From positions 496,001 through 560,000 of the forward strand of contig NZ_FMWX01000003.1 of NCBI RefSeq assembly GCF_900103265.1: 64,000 bases of DNA, read 5' to 3'. The notes beneath the pieces are model-generated. The model worked only from the letters and a program-made list of their open reading frames with translations, did not search any database and was not told where the DNA came from. The position numbers and the translations under genes were made by a program. Source of the DNA: Sphingomonas sp. NFR15. GTDB lineage: Bacteria; Pseudomonadota; Alphaproteobacteria; Sphingomonadales; Sphingomonadaceae. Each line of letters begins with the position of its first letter. The first letter of the stretch is position 1. Positions 25,290 through 34,244 of the stretch are shown here, piece after piece.

Positions 25290-25712
25290 ATGCCCCGCAA
25301 AATCGACATCGAAGCCCTGTGCAATGAAAAGGGCCTTCGCATCACCGAACAGCGGCGCGTCATCGCCCGCGTTCTTTCGGAAGCCGACGACCATCCCGAC
25401 GTGGAGCGCGTCTATGAGCGCGCGTCGGCGATCGACCCAGGCATCTCGATCGCCACCGTCTATCGCACCGTGCGGCTGTTCGAAGAGGCGGGCATTCTCG
25501 ACCGGCACGATTTCGGCGACGGTCGCTCGCGCTACGAGCCCGCGCCCGAGGCGCATCACGACCATTTGATCGACGTGGAGACCGGCAAGGTGCTCGAATT
25601 CGTCGATCCCGAACTCGAACAGTTGCAGAAGGCGATCGCCGAGCGGCTCGGCTTCCGCCTCGTCGATCACCGCATGGAATTGTACGGCGTCGCGATCGAC
25701 CGCAAGGCCTGA
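25290..25712 (+). CDS. fur: Fur-family metal-responsive repressor
   Basis: Ferric uptake regulator family protein, 140 aa. The DNA-binding winged helix holds LRITEQRRVIARVL and GISIATVYRTVRLFEEAGIL. The metal-binding region is EAHHDHLIDVETGKVLEF, followed by DHRMELYGV. There is no CxxC structural zinc motif, as in many alphaproteobacterial Fur/Mur proteins, so iron or manganese could be the signal. The gene lies between mucR and plsC with its own upstream gap. Confidence 0.9.
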   Translation: MPRKIDIEALCNEKGLRITEQRRVIARVLSEADDHPDVERVYERASAIDPGISIATVYRTVRLFEEAGILDRHDFGDGRSRYEPAPEAHHDHLIDVETGKVLEFVDPELEQLQKAIAERLGFRLVDHRMELYGVAIDRKA

Positions 25713-25774
25713 GGTCACCCCTGCTGAGCCGGGAGCGCCTCGCCGCCGCCGCCGGGCGGCCCGTCCCGCTGAAC

Positions 25775-26578
25775 ATGGCCGGCAAGGTCCGGTTGTGGCG
25801 ACGCATCTTGATGCTGATCGCTCTCGCGCTGGTGATGGTGCCGCTGCACTATCTCTGGCGGCTGCTGCGGCTGTCTTCGCCGTGGCCCCGCATTTTCCTC
25901 GCCGGGGCGGGGCGGGTGAGCGGCGCGCGTGTTCGCGTTGCCGGCGTGCCGCTCAAGCGCGACGTGTTCTACATCTCGAATCACGTCAGTTGGATCGACA
26001 TCCCGGCGATCGCCGGGGCGAGCGGCACGGCCTTCGTCGCCAAGGCCGAGATCCGCGACGCGCCGGTGGTGGGGTGGCTCGCGTCACTCAACCGCACCGT
26101 CTTCGTCGAGCGCGAGAACCGGCTCGGCGTGGCGGGGCAGATCAACGCGCTGCGTGAGACGCTTGCCGAGAATTGGTCGGTGACGGTCTTTCCCGAAGGC
26201 ACCACCGAGGACGGCCGCTCGTTGCTGCCGTTCAAGACCTCGATGCTCAAGGTGCTCGAACCGCCCCCGCCGGGCGTGATGGTCCAGCCGGTAGTGATCG
26301 ATTACGGCGATGTCGGCGTGGAGATCGGCTGGCTCGGCGACGAAAGCGGCAAGGACAATGCCGCGCGCGTGCTGGCCCGGCGCGGCAGCTTCCCGGTCGT
26401 GGTGCATTTCCTCGAACCCTTCCATCCGCGCGACTTCCGCGGCCGCAAGGGGATCGCGGCGGAGAGCCGGCGGCGGATCGAGGCGGCGTTGGCGGACCTG
26501 CTCGGCCATCCCGTCCCGGTTTTCGCGGGCCACGACGCCTGGGCGCGGATGGCCGATCAAGCCCCCGTGCTGCCATGA
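25775..26578 (+). CDS. plsC: 1-acyl-sn-glycerol-3-phosphate acyltransferase
   Basis: Membrane-associated PlsC-type acyltransferase that converts lysophosphatidic acid to phosphatidic acid, 267 aa. It has one N-terminal hydrophobic segment (ILMLIALALVMVPLHYLW), the catalytic NHVSWID (HX4D) at about residue 69 and FPEGTTEDG at about 135. The frame can be read from near 25722, but the ATG at 25775 is the first in a good context. The gene ends 39 bases before miaB. Confidence 0.88.
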   Translation: MAGKVRLWRRILMLIALALVMVPLHYLWRLLRLSSPWPRIFLAGAGRVSGARVRVAGVPLKRDVFYISNHVSWIDIPAIAGASGTAFVAKAEIRDAPVVGWLASLNRTVFVERENRLGVAGQINALRETLAENWSVTVFPEGTTEDGRSLLPFKTSMLKVLEPPPPGVMVQPVVIDYGDVGVEIGWLGDESGKDNAARVLARRGSFPVVVHFLEPFHPRDFRGRKGIAAESRRRIEAALADLLGHPVPVFAGHDAWARMADQAPVLP

Positions 26579-26617
26579 TTTGTGCGTAGGCGCCGCGACG
26601 AGTATGAAGCGCCCATC

Positions 26618-27982
26618 ATGAAATCCCCTCCCAAGACCTTTCACGTCAAGTCGTTCGGCTGCCAGATGAACGTCTATGACGGTGATCGCATGGCCGAGAT
26701 CATGGCCGAACAGGGCCTCACCGCGACCGACGACGCCAATGCCGCCGATCTCGTCGTGCTCAACACCTGCCATATCCGCGAGAAGGCGACCGAGAAGGTG
26801 TATTCGGACATCGGCCGGATTCGCAAGGAAGCCCGCAGCAAACATGGCACCGATCCGGTGATCGCGGTCGCCGGTTGCGTCGCGCAGGCGGAAGGCGCGG
26901 AGATCGTGCGGCGCGCGAAGGTCGATGTGGTGGTCGGCCCGCAGGCGTACCACAACCTGCCCGACCTGGTCGCGCGCGCCGCGCGCGGCGAGTCCGCGCT
27001 CGATACCGACATGCCCGTCGATCTCAAGTTCGGCCACCTGCCGCCGCGCCGTCGCGTTAGCCCGAGCGCGTTTCTGACGGTGCAGGAAGGCTGCGACAAA
27101 TTCTGCACCTATTGCGTCGTGCCCTATACGCGTGGCGCCGAGGTCTCGCGCGGCTGGGTGCAGGTGGTCGACGAGGCGAAGGCGCTGGTCGATGCGGGCG
27201 CGAAAGAGATCACGTTGCTCGGCCAGAACGTCAATGCGTGGGAAGATGACGGACGCGGTCTGCACGATCTGATCGCCGCGCTCGCCGACATCGCCGGATT
27301 GCACCGTATCCGGTACACCACCAGCCATCCCAACGACATGGCGCAAGGCTTGATCGAGGCGCACCGCGACATCGCGAAGCTGATGCCGTTCCTCCACCTG
27401 CCGGTGCAATCGGGCAGCGACCGCATTCTCAAGGCGATGAACCGCAGCCATACCCGCGATTCCTATCTGCGTCTGCTCGACCGGGTCCGCGCGGTGCGCC
27501 CCGACATCGCGCTGTCGGGCGATTTCATCGTCGGCTTCCCCGGCGAGACCGAGGCGGATTTCGCAGACACGCTGAGCCTGGTCGATGCGGTCGGCCATGC
27601 GCAGGCGTTCAGCTTCAAATATTCGCCGCGCCCCGGTACGCCAGCCGCCGGCATGGCCGATCAGGTCGCGTCCGAGGTGATGGACGAGCGGCTCCAGCGC
27701 CTGCAAGCCGCTCTCAACCGCGATCAGGCCGCGTTCAACGCCGCCAGTGTCGGCCGCCGCTGCACCATCCTGCTGGAACGCATGGGCAAGCTGCCCGGCC
27801 AGTTCATCGGTAAAAGCCCGTGGTTGCAATCGGTTCACGTCGTCGGCAAGGCCGCGATCGGCGATCTCGTCGACGTCACGATCGTCGCCGCCGGCCCCAA
27901 TTCGGTAACAGGCGTAATGATAGAACAGGGTGAGGGTGCGGATGAAGCCTTCCAGCGTGCAAAGCTCGATGTCGCCGCATAG
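26618..27982 (+). CDS. miaB: tRNA methylthiotransferase MiaB
   Basis: Radical-SAM enzyme that adds a methylthio group to i6A37 of tRNA, 454 aa. The N-terminal UPF0004 domain has three cluster cysteines ([29 protein letters not shown]). The radical-SAM cluster is [16 protein letters not shown] (CxxxCxxC). A C-terminal TRAM domain follows. The ATG at 26618 begins the conserved N-terminus; an upstream start at 26582 adds 12 basic residues. It heads the miaB-phoH-ybeY-corC gene cluster. Confidence 0.96.
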   Translation: MKSPPKTFHVKSFGCQMNVYDGDRMAEIMAEQGLTATDDANAADLVVLNTCHIREKATEKVYSDIGRIRKEARSKHGTDPVIAVAGCVAQAEGAEIVRRAKVDVVVGPQAYHNLPDLVARAARGESALDTDMPVDLKFGHLPPRRRVSPSAFLTVQEGCDKFCTYCVVPYTRGAEVSRGWVQVVDEAKALVDAGAKEITLLGQNVNAWEDDGRGLHDLIAALADIAGLHRIRYTTSHPNDMAQGLIEAHRDIAKLMPFLHLPVQSGSDRILKAMNRSHTRDSYLRLLDRVRAVRPDIALSGDFIVGFPGETEADFADTLSLVDAVGHAQAFSFKYSPRPGTPAAGMADQVASEVMDERLQRLQAALNRDQAAFNAASVGRRCTILLERMGKLPGQFIGKSPWLQSVHVVGKAAIGDLVDVTIVAAGPNSVTGVMIEQGEGADEAFQRAKLDVAA

Positions 27983-28118
27983 CGACAGCCAGATGTTCCT
28001 CGCCGAGGACGCGCGCGCCGGCTGGCGGCGCACGCCGTTCGGCCTCTGGTTCTATGCCGGGCTGGGCGCGCTGCGGATCATCCTGTCGGGGCTGTCGATC
28101 GTGCTGATCCGCCGCTGA
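27969..28118 (+). CDS. Small predicted membrane protein
   Basis: Unrecognised 49-aa protein overlapping the miaB end in another frame. It has one hydrophobic segment ([20 protein letters not shown]) near the C-terminus. An ATG at 27942 would add nine residues and has a GGTGAGGG sequence upstream. Its stop overlaps the next small gene (TGATG), which also encodes a membrane protein. The pair may be real, but composition alone is weak evidence. Confidence 0.45.
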   Translation: MSPHSDSQMFLAEDARAGWRRTPFGLWFYAGLGALRIILSGLSIVLIRR

Positions 28119-28312
28119 TGCTCGCGTTCGCGCTGTGGAGCGTGGGCGCGCTGATCGCGGCGGCCTATTGCATCGTGCGGGGCATCGGCGATCTGCGGCG
28201 CAAGAAGTATATGGCCGGTGTGATCGGATTGGGCAGCGCCGCGATTTTCCTGCTGACGCCGATCCAGACGCATGCCGTGAACATCGATTTGTCGGCGGCG
28301 GCCGGGCGGTAA
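28118..28312 (+). CDS. Small two-segment membrane protein
   Basis: Unrecognised 64-aa protein with two hydrophobic segments ([20 protein letters not shown] and YMAGVIGLGSAAIFLLTPI) separated by a basic loop DLRRKKY, as expected for an inner-membrane hairpin with the loop inside. The start overlaps the previous small gene. It lies between miaB and phoH. Confidence 0.5.
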   Translation: MLAFALWSVGALIAAAYCIVRGIGDLRRKKYMAGVIGLGSAAIFLLTPIQTHAVNIDLSAAAGR

Positions 28313-28492
28313 CGGCGCCATTCTCGCTGACAGAGATCAGCCGCGCGCTTTCCCACTGTGCGATCCGCGCGCGATCTGCCAAACTCCCCGGCGGATGCAG
28401 CCCAGCCGCCCCTTCCGCCGCCAGCCCCCAAGCGCCCCGCGCACCGGCTGCTGGCGTCGGCGCGCTCTCCCCCTCCTGAGTGAAGGAACCGC

Positions 28493-29494
28493 ATGAGTCG
28501 AAAGCCCGTCCCCGCCCAAGCCGGCGAGCGCAGCCGCGCCGAAGTCGTGTTCGACCGCCCGCAATTGATGGCGCAACTGTTCGGAGAGTTCGACCAGAAT
28601 CTGTTGCTGCTCGAAAGCCGGCTCGGCGTGTACATCACCGCGCGCGGCAACAAGGTCGGGCTGGAGGGTACCGCCGAGGCGGTCGCGTCGGCGCGCGATG
28701 TTCTGAACGCGCTCTACAACCGCATCATGCGCGGCGAAGTCGTCGATGCCGGACTGGTCGAGGCGGTGATCGCGATGTCGGCGGAACCGACGCTCAGCGG
28801 CATCATCCGCGCCGAGGATCGCGGCGGCCCGCCGCAGATCATGATCCGCACGCGCAAGAAGACGATCGTGCCGCGCACCGTCGCGCAGGCGCATTACATG
28901 CGCGAGCTGCTCGACCACGATATCATCTTCGCGCTCGGGCCGGCCGGTACCGGCAAGACCTATATCGCGGTGGCGCAGGCGGTGGCGCAGCTCATCACCG
29001 GCAGCGTCCAGCGGCTGATCCTGTCGCGCCCCGCGGTCGAGGCGGGCGAGAAGCTCGGCTTCCTGCCCGGCGACATGAAGGAGAAGGTCGATCCGTACCT
29101 GCGTCCGCTCTACGACGCGCTCAACGACTGCCTGCCCGCCGAGCAGGTCGAGCGGCGTATCGCCAGCGGCGAGATCGAGATCGCGCCGATCGCGTTCATG
29201 CGCGGGCGCACGCTGGCGGATGCGTTCATCATCCTCGACGAGGCGCAGAACACCACACCGGCACAGATGAAGATGTTCCTCACACGCTTCGGCGAGAACA
29301 GCCGCATGGTGGTGTGCGGCGATCCCAAGCAGACCGATCTGCCCGGCGGCATGGCCGCGAGCGGGCTCAACGATGCGGTCAGGCGGCTGGAGGGCGTCGA
29401 GGGGCTATCGATCTGCCGCTTCGGCGCCAGCGACGTGGTGCGGCATCCGATCGTCGGCCGAATCGTCGAGGCCTATGAGGGCGTGGATGCTTGA
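28493..29494 (+). CDS. phoH: PhoH-family ATPase
   Basis: PhoH-like (YbeZ) ATPase, 333 aa, thought to work with YbeY in RNA maturation and ribosome quality control. Walker A is GPAGTGKTYIAVAQAV at about residue 150, and FIILDEAQNTTPAQMKMFLT with CGDPKQTDLP completes the P-loop and sensor set. The N-terminal part resembles a KH-like region (VYITARGNKVGLEG). Its usual partner ybeY is displaced 700 bases downstream by a vapBC module. Confidence 0.93.
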   Translation: MSRKPVPAQAGERSRAEVVFDRPQLMAQLFGEFDQNLLLLESRLGVYITARGNKVGLEGTAEAVASARDVLNALYNRIMRGEVVDAGLVEAVIAMSAEPTLSGIIRAEDRGGPPQIMIRTRKKTIVPRTVAQAHYMRELLDHDIIFALGPAGTGKTYIAVAQAVAQLITGSVQRLILSRPAVEAGEKLGFLPGDMKEKVDPYLRPLYDALNDCLPAEQVERRIASGEIEIAPIAFMRGRTLADAFIILDEAQNTTPAQMKMFLTRFGENSRMVVCGDPKQTDLPGGMAASGLNDAVRRLEGVEGLSICRFGASDVVRHPIVGRIVEAYEGVDA

Positions 29495-29498
29495 AAGT

Positions 29499-29529
29499 AG
29501 GATATCCCGAATTATATCCGGGATATCCT
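29499..29529. promoter_or_regulatory. VapB operator candidate
   Basis: Perfect 11-bp inverted repeat AGGATATCCCG / CGGGATATCCT with a 9-base AT-rich centre (AATTATATC). Each arm contains the palindrome GGATATCC. It lies 4 bases after the phoH stop and 12 bases before the vapB start, with the vapB ribosome-binding site (GGAGG) just after it. It is probably the autorepression site of the toxin-antitoxin pair. Confidence 0.75.
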
Positions 29530-29541
29530 GCGGAGGTTGAG

Positions 29542-29802
29542 ATGGCGTCGCTCTATATCAAGGATGCGAAAACCGCCGCGTTGGTGACACGGCTCGCGAA
29601 ACGATCCGGCATGACCAAAACCGCGCTGGTTCACGCTCTGGCAACCGCCCGCGAAGCGGAACTCGATCGTGAAATATCGCGACCATCGGTTCGGGACGTT
29701 CTCGAACAGATATGGGCCGAACATCCCGGGTTGCTGGAAAGCACCGGTCTTGAGGCCGACAAGGCCTTCTACGACAGCCTCAACGATGAGGACGAGGATT
29801 GA
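29542..29802 (+). CDS. vapB: VapB-type antitoxin
   Basis: Antitoxin of a type II VapBC pair, 86 aa. The N-terminal MASLYIKDAKTAALVTRLAK plus GMTKTALVHALATAREAEL fits the Rv0623-like VapB family DNA-binding region, and the acidic C-terminal tail (SLNDEDED) would bind the toxin. The ATG at 29542 has a GGAGG site 8 bases upstream; the frame is open to 29491. The stop overlaps the vapC TTG start. The operator lies immediately upstream. Confidence 0.85.
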   Translation: MASLYIKDAKTAALVTRLAKRSGMTKTALVHALATAREAELDREISRPSVRDVLEQIWAEHPGLLESTGLEADKAFYDSLNDEDED

Positions 29803-30197
29803 AGCTCTTTGTCGATGCCTCGGCGCTTGTCGCGATCATGACGCAGGAACAGGGTTACGAAACGTTGATGGACACGCTCGATCGGTATGAGGACAGATTG
29901 TATTGTGCGACCGGAACGTGGGAAGCGGTCAGGGCGATCTCAAGGATCCGCATGATCGACATCGTCGAAGCGAGCGACGCGCTTCGTGGGTGGCTCGAAA
30001 ATCTTGGTTTCCAACCCGCGGTGATCGGTGACGCCGAGGAGCGATTCGCGGTCGAAGCACATCGTCTTTACGGCAAGGGCACCGGCCACCCGGCCCAACT
30101 CAACATGGGCGATTGCTTCGCTTATGCCTGCGCCAAGACGAACGGTGCCCGCCTGCTCTACAAGGGAGACGACTTCTCCCATACGGATCTTGCCTGA
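29799..30197 (+). CDS. vapC: VapC-type PIN-domain toxin
   Basis: Predicted ribonuclease toxin, 132 aa. The PIN-domain acidic residues are seen in KLFVDASALVAIM (Asp6), the central ATGTWEAVRAISR (Glu), and NMGDCFAYACAKTNGARLLY followed by KGDDFSHTDL. It starts with TTG at 29799, overlapping the vapB stop. Its own stop overlaps the ybeY start (TGATG), so ybeY translation may depend on this toxin gene. Confidence 0.88.
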   Translation: MKLFVDASALVAIMTQEQGYETLMDTLDRYEDRLYCATGTWEAVRAISRIRMIDIVEASDALRGWLENLGFQPAVIGDAEERFAVEAHRLYGKGTGHPAQLNMGDCFAYACAKTNGARLLYKGDDFSHTDLA

Positions 30198-30706
30198 TGC
30201 TTGAAATCGCCCTCTCCACCGAAGACGTGTGGCCAAGCCACGATTGGGACGCGCTCGCGCTCCGCGCCGCGACCGCCGCGATCGAGCGGACGCCCAATGG
30301 CGAAATCCTCACCACCGCGGCCATCTTCGAAGTGTCCGTCCGCCTCGCCGACGATGCCGAGGTCCGGCACCTCAATGCGCAGTATCGCCAGAAGGACAAG
30401 CCGACCAATGTGCTGTCCTTCCCGATGGTGCAGCCCGATCTGCTCGAAACGGTCGGGCAGAACAGCGACGACGGCGAGGTGCTGCTCGGCGATATCGTGC
30501 TCGCTTACGGTGTCTGCGCGGCGGAAGCCGAGGAGCGCGGGATCCCGCTCGCCGATCACGCGACGCATTTGATCGTGCATGGCACGCTGCATCTGCTAGG
30601 ATACGACCATATGGTCGAGGATGAGGCCGAGGCGATGGAGGCGATCGAGACCGATGCGCTGGCCTCACTGGGTCTCGCCGACCCATATTTGATACGAGAG
30701 GACTGA
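30197..30706 (+). CDS. ybeY: Endoribonuclease YbeY
   Basis: Metal-dependent endoribonuclease for 16S rRNA 3' maturation and ribosome quality control, 169 aa. The zinc motif HGTLHLLGYDH (H-x3-H-x5-H) is at about residue 125. NAQYRQKDKPTNVLSFP is the other family signature. The start overlaps vapC by TGATG. In most relatives ybeY follows phoH directly. Confidence 0.94.
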   Translation: MLEIALSTEDVWPSHDWDALALRAATAAIERTPNGEILTTAAIFEVSVRLADDAEVRHLNAQYRQKDKPTNVLSFPMVQPDLLETVGQNSDDGEVLLGDIVLAYGVCAAEAEERGIPLADHATHLIVHGTLHLLGYDHMVEDEAEAMEAIETDALASLGLADPYLIRED

Positions 30707-30716
30707 AACGACCGCC

Positions 30717-31658
30717 ATGTCCGACGGCCCCAGTACCGGTACGAGCCATAGTACCATCAGCACCGGCGCGCAGGCCGGCGACCCCGCCCAGCATGACGGC
30801 GGCATCTGGAAGAATCTCAAGGCGTTGATCTTCGGCGATGCGGGCGACGACTCGCTCCGCACGCAGATCGAAGAGGTGATCGACGCGCACGAGGGCGATC
30901 CCGCCCCCGACGCCACCGGCGATCTTTCTCCGCTCGAGCGGCAGATGGTGCGCAACCTGCTCCACTTCGGTGAACGCGACGCCGGTGATATCGGCGTTCC
31001 CCGCGCCGACATCGTCGCGGTCGAGGAACGCACCAGCTTCGCCGATCTGGTCAAGCTGTTCGCGGAAGCGGGGCATAGCCGCATCCCGGTCTACAAGGAA
31101 AAGCTCGATACGATCACGGGCATGGTCCACATCAAGGACGTGTTCAACATCCTCGCGACCGGTGCGCCGCATCCTGAAACGATCACCGGGCTGCTGCGCG
31201 AGCCGCTCTACGTGCCGATGTCGCGCGGCGCGCTCGATCTGCTCGCCGACATGCGGACCAAGCGCGTCCATCTCGCCGTCGTGCTCGACGAATATTTCGG
31301 CACCGAGGGTCTCGTCACGATCGAGGATCTGATCGAGGAGATCGTCGGCGACATCGAGGACGAGCATGACGAGGCGCCCGCCGCGCTCCTGGTGCCGATC
31401 GACGGCGGCGGCTGGGAGGCCGACGCGCGCGCCGAACTGGAGGATGTCGGCGAAGTGATCGATCCGCGCCTCGCCGAAGTCGATGGCGATATCGATACGA
31501 TCGGCGGGCTCGCGGCGGTGCTGGCCGGGCATGTGCCCGAGGTCGGCGCCTGCATCGCGCATCCGAGCGGCTGGACGATCGAAATCACCGAGGCCGACAC
31601 CCGCCGTGTCGAGCGGCTTCGCCTGCACCCCCCGCGCCCCGAGCTCGCGGACGCCTGA
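30717..31658 (+). CDS. corC: CorC-like CBS-domain protein
   Basis: CorC/HlyC-family protein, 313 aa, without the DUF21 membrane domain. It has two CBS domains (about 80-205, with IPVYKEKLDTITGMVHIKDV and RVHLAVVLDEYFGTEGLVTI) and a C-terminal CorC/transporter-associated domain. Known members influence magnesium and cobalt export. About 35 N-terminal residues are Ser/Thr/Gly-rich. It ends the phoH-ybeY cluster, and purK converges on it 15 bases later. Confidence 0.92.
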   Translation: MSDGPSTGTSHSTISTGAQAGDPAQHDGGIWKNLKALIFGDAGDDSLRTQIEEVIDAHEGDPAPDATGDLSPLERQMVRNLLHFGERDAGDIGVPRADIVAVEERTSFADLVKLFAEAGHSRIPVYKEKLDTITGMVHIKDVFNILATGAPHPETITGLLREPLYVPMSRGALDLLADMRTKRVHLAVVLDEYFGTEGLVTIEDLIEEIVGDIEDEHDEAPAALLVPIDGGGWEADARAELEDVGEVIDPRLAEVDGDIDTIGGLAAVLAGHVPEVGACIAHPSGWTIEITEADTRRVERLRLHPPRPELADA

Positions 31659-31673
31659 GCCGGCGGGCGACGC

Positions 31674-32744
31674 CTAGACGCGCCCGATCCGGGTCACATG
31701 CCCCATCTTGCGCCCCGGCCGCACCTCCTTGCCGTACAGGTGGAGGTGCGCGCCGGGTTCGGCGAGAATCTCGGCCCAGCCGTTCGCCTCGGCGCCGATC
31801 AGATTGTCCATCATCACGCTCGGTGCGGTGAGGCCGGTATCGCCCAGCGGCAGGCCGCAGATCGCGCGGATGTGGTTCTCGAACTGCGACGTCACCGCGC
31901 CCTCGATCGACCAATGCCCAGAATTGTGGACGCGCGGGGCCATCTCGTTGAAAACCGGGCCGTCGGCACCGGCGAAAAACTCGCACGCGAGCACGCCGAC
32001 ATAGCCGAGCCGGTCGGCCACGCGCCCCGCCAGTGCAGCGGCCTCGCCCCATTGCGCGGCGATTTCGGCGGGCGCGGGCAACGAGGATCGGGCGAGGATG
32101 CCATGCCGATGCTCGTTCCATGGCGGCGGATAGCTGACCATCGCGCCGTCCGCGCGCCGCGCCAGGATGATCGAGAATTCGTGGCTGAACGGCACGAAGC
32201 CTTCGAGGATCGCCGGCCGGCCGCCGATCGCGGCCCAGGCCGCTTCCGCTTCGTCGGCGCGATGGAGCCGGACCTGACCCTTGCCGTCATAGCCGAGTCG
32301 CAGCGTCTTCAGGATCGCCGGCGTGCCGATCGCGGCGACGGCGGCGTACAGGTCGTCGAGGCTTTCGACCTTCGCCCACGGCGCGGTGCGGCCGCCCAGT
32401 TCTCCGACGAAGCTCTTCTCCTCGGCACGGTCCTGCGCGACGCCGAGCGCCGCGGGGGCGGGGTGGACCGGCACTTTGGCCGCCAGATACACGATCGGAT
32501 CGAGCGCGATGTTCTCGAACTCATAGGTGACGACGTCGGTGATCGCGGCGAACTCGTCGAGCACGATGCGGCTGTGATAATCGGCACGGGTGAAGCTCGA
32601 CGCGGTCTGCGCGGCGACGCTCTCCGCGTCGGGCGCGAGCACATGGGTGCGATAGCCGAGCTGCGCCGCAGCCGCGGCGAGCATTCGCCCGAGCTGCCCG
32701 CCGCCGAGGATGCCGATGGTCGAGCCGGGGGGGAGGGGAGTCAT
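31674..32744 (-). CDS. purK: 5-(Carboxyamino)imidazole ribonucleotide synthase
   Basis: ATP-grasp enzyme that carboxylates aminoimidazole ribonucleotide in purine synthesis, 356 aa. The N-terminal IGILGGGQLGRMLAAAAAQL is typical of PurK. KTLRLGYDGKGQ holds the ATP-grasp loop, and MAPRVHNSGHWSIEGAVTSQ and NLIGAE are PurK signatures. It lies downstream of purE on the same strand, separated by a family A repeat. Confidence 0.96.
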   Translation of the reverse strand: MTPLPPGSTIGILGGGQLGRMLAAAAAQLGYRTHVLAPDAESVAAQTASSFTRADYHSRIVLDEFAAITDVVTYEFENIALDPIVYLAAKVPVHPAPAALGVAQDRAEEKSFVGELGGRTAPWAKVESLDDLYAAVAAIGTPAILKTLRLGYDGKGQVRLHRADEAEAAWAAIGGRPAILEGFVPFSHEFSIILARRADGAMVSYPPPWNEHRHGILARSSLPAPAEIAAQWGEAAALAGRVADRLGYVGVLACEFFAGADGPVFNEMAPRVHNSGHWSIEGAVTSQFENHIRAICGLPLGDTGLTAPSVMMDNLIGAEANGWAEILAEPGAHLHLYGKEVRPGRKMGHVTRIGRV

Positions 32745-32779
32745 GCGCGCACCACTTCAGCGTTCCTATGCTTCAACAT

Positions 32780-32845
32780 CCGTTCGTTCCGAGCGACGTC
32801 GAGGAACCGGCATGTGCCCCCTTCGGCTTCGCTCGGAACGAACGG
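32780..32845. repeat. Family A palindromic repeat between purE and purK
   Basis: Perfect 17-bp arms CCGTTCGTTCCGAGCGA and TCGCTCGGAACGAACGG with a 32-base centre that itself partly pairs. It falls in the 114-base gap between purE and purK, where it may affect coupling of the two genes. Confidence 0.88.
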
Positions 32846-32858
32846 ACCTTGCCGAAAA

Positions 32859-33338
32859 TCACGCCGGATCGGTCGCCACGCCGTCGGTCTGTGCGGCGCG
32901 CCATGCCTGGAGCCGCGCCGACAACGCTGCGTCGCCAAGCGCGAGGATCGCGGACGCGAGCAGCGCCGCGTTCTTGGCGCCGGCCTTGCCGATCGCGAGC
33001 GTGCCGACCGGTATCCCCGCCGGCATCTGGACGATCGAATAGAGGCTGTCGAGCCCGCTCAGCGCCTTGGATTGCACCGGCACGCCGAGCACGGGCAAAT
33101 GCGTCATCGCGGCGGTCATGCCCGGCAGGTGGGCCGCGCCGCCGGCGCCGGCGATGATGACCTTGAGGCCGCGGTCCGCCGCCGTGGCCGCATAATCGTA
33201 GAGACGCTGGGGCGTGCGGTGGGCCGACACCACCTTGGTCTCGTGCGCGACGCCGAGATCGCGCAGCAGATCGGCGGCGTGGTGCATCGTCTCCCAATCG
33301 GAGGTGCTGCCCATGATGATGCCGACCTGCGGTTCCAT
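32859..33338 (-). CDS. purE: N5-carboxyaminoimidazole ribonucleotide mutase
   Basis: Class I PurE that isomerises N5-CAIR to CAIR, 159 aa. [32 protein letters not shown] (active-site His) and [18 protein letters not shown] are diagnostic. The ATG at 33338 begins the conserved core. It precedes purK. Confidence 0.96.
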   Translation of the reverse strand: MEPQVGIIMGSTSDWETMHHAADLLRDLGVAHETKVVSAHRTPQRLYDYAATAADRGLKVIIAGAGGAAHLPGMTAAMTHLPVLGVPVQSKALSGLDSLYSIVQMPAGIPVGTLAIGKAGAKNAALLASAILALGDAALSARLQAWRAAQTDGVATDPA

Positions 33339-33407
33339 CCCGTGCCCCTAGCGAGGCGAGACGGGCAGGGCAACGCCGAACGAACCGGTCGCCGGCACTT
33401 CGATGCC

Positions 33408-33677
33408 TCAGAGCAGGTCGCGATATTCCGGGTGCCGCTCGATATAGGCGGCCACGAACGGGCATTGCGGAATGACCTTGAGCTTGCGGTCGCGTGCCGA
33501 ATCGAGCGCGGCGCGGATCAGCCGCGATCCGACTCCGCGCCCTTCGATCGCTTCGGGCACGACCGTGTGCGTGAAGACGATCGTGTCATCCTCCATCTGA
33601 TAGGCGGCCACGGCACGGTGGCCGTCGACGACGAGTTCGAACTCATGTTCGGAGCGGTTGTCGGTAACGTCAGGCAT
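33408..33677 (-). CDS. GNAT-like N-acetyltransferase (YidJ-like)
   Basis: Small GNAT-fold protein of the COG2388 type, 89 aa. It contains FTHTVVPEAIEGRGVGSRLI, where EGRGVGS is the acetyl-CoA loop, and VIPQCPFVAAYIERHPEYRDL, the family C-terminus. The ATG at 33677 is preferred over 33692. The target is unknown. It lies between purE and the DUF4188 gene, all on the minus strand. Confidence 0.87.
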   Translation of the reverse strand: MPDVTDNRSEHEFELVVDGHRAVAAYQMEDDTIVFTHTVVPEAIEGRGVGSRLIRAALDSARDRKLKVIPQCPFVAAYIERHPEYRDLL

Positions 33678-33719
33678 GAGGCCGTGTCGCATAAACCGCC
33701 CGCATTCGAAAGGGCGGCA

Positions 33720-34187
33720 TCAGGCCGCGGCATGCCCCGCCTCGATCCGCGCGCGTGCCGACAGGAACGGCCCGCGCGGATCGCGCGGCGGCGCGAAATG
33801 CCCGAAGCCCACGGGCGCGGGCATATCGACATAGATGCCTTCCATCCCGCCGCGCATCCGATACGCCTCGTGCCAGAAGCCGGCCCCGCCGCTGTCGCGC
33901 AGGAACTCGCGCCACCAGGTGGCGTGCGGCTCGCTGCGCGTGAAGCGTTCGAGGCTCTCGTAATCGCGCCAATATTGGCGAATGCCGACATGCGTCAGCG
34001 AGTAGAAGCATTGCTCGTCGTGGAGCAGCCCGTCCGGCCTGTGCTGCCGGATGGCCGATAGGCCGCGCCCGATCCGTAAGATCGACAGCACGCCGCGCCA
34101 GCGGCGCACGCGGAAGCCGAGCATCACCACGACGAGATCGGGCAGGGCGGACAGATCGATCGATTCACGCTTCACCGAATTTTGCAT
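33720..34187 (-). CDS. DUF4188-like monooxygenase-fold protein
   Basis: Resembles DUF4188 proteins, which have a dimeric ferredoxin-like fold, 155 aa. The pattern VVVMLGFRVRRWRGVLSI, TLLHDEQ-like region and ..QYWRDYESLERFTRSEPHAT then GIYVDMPAPVGFG fits that family (FWHEAYRMR is also typical). The ATG at 34187 begins the conserved part; the frame extends through the operator to 34265. It is divergent from a TetR-family gene, which probably represses it. Substrate unknown. Confidence 0.78.
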   Translation of the reverse strand: MQNSVKRESIDLSALPDLVVVMLGFRVRRWRGVLSILRIGRGLSAIRQHRPDGLLHDEQCFYSLTHVGIRQYWRDYESLERFTRSEPHATWWREFLRDSGGAGFWHEAYRMRGGMEGIYVDMPAPVGFGHFAPPRDPRGPFLSARARIEAGHAAA

Positions 34188-34199
34188 GGCGACGGCTCC

Positions 34200-34244
34200 A
34201 ATGTATATGCCGTACACATAGCTCGCAAAGTGTACGATGTAAAC
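34200..34244. promoter_or_regulatory. Candidate TetR operator region
   Basis: Intergenic region between divergent start codons. It contains a perfect inverted repeat CGTACAC (34211-34217) / GTGTACG (34230-34236) separated by 12 bases. Each half sits within a smaller imperfect palindrome: ATGTATA-TGCCG-TACACAT and GTGTAC-GAT-GTAAAC. Suited for repressor control of both genes. Confidence 0.65.
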
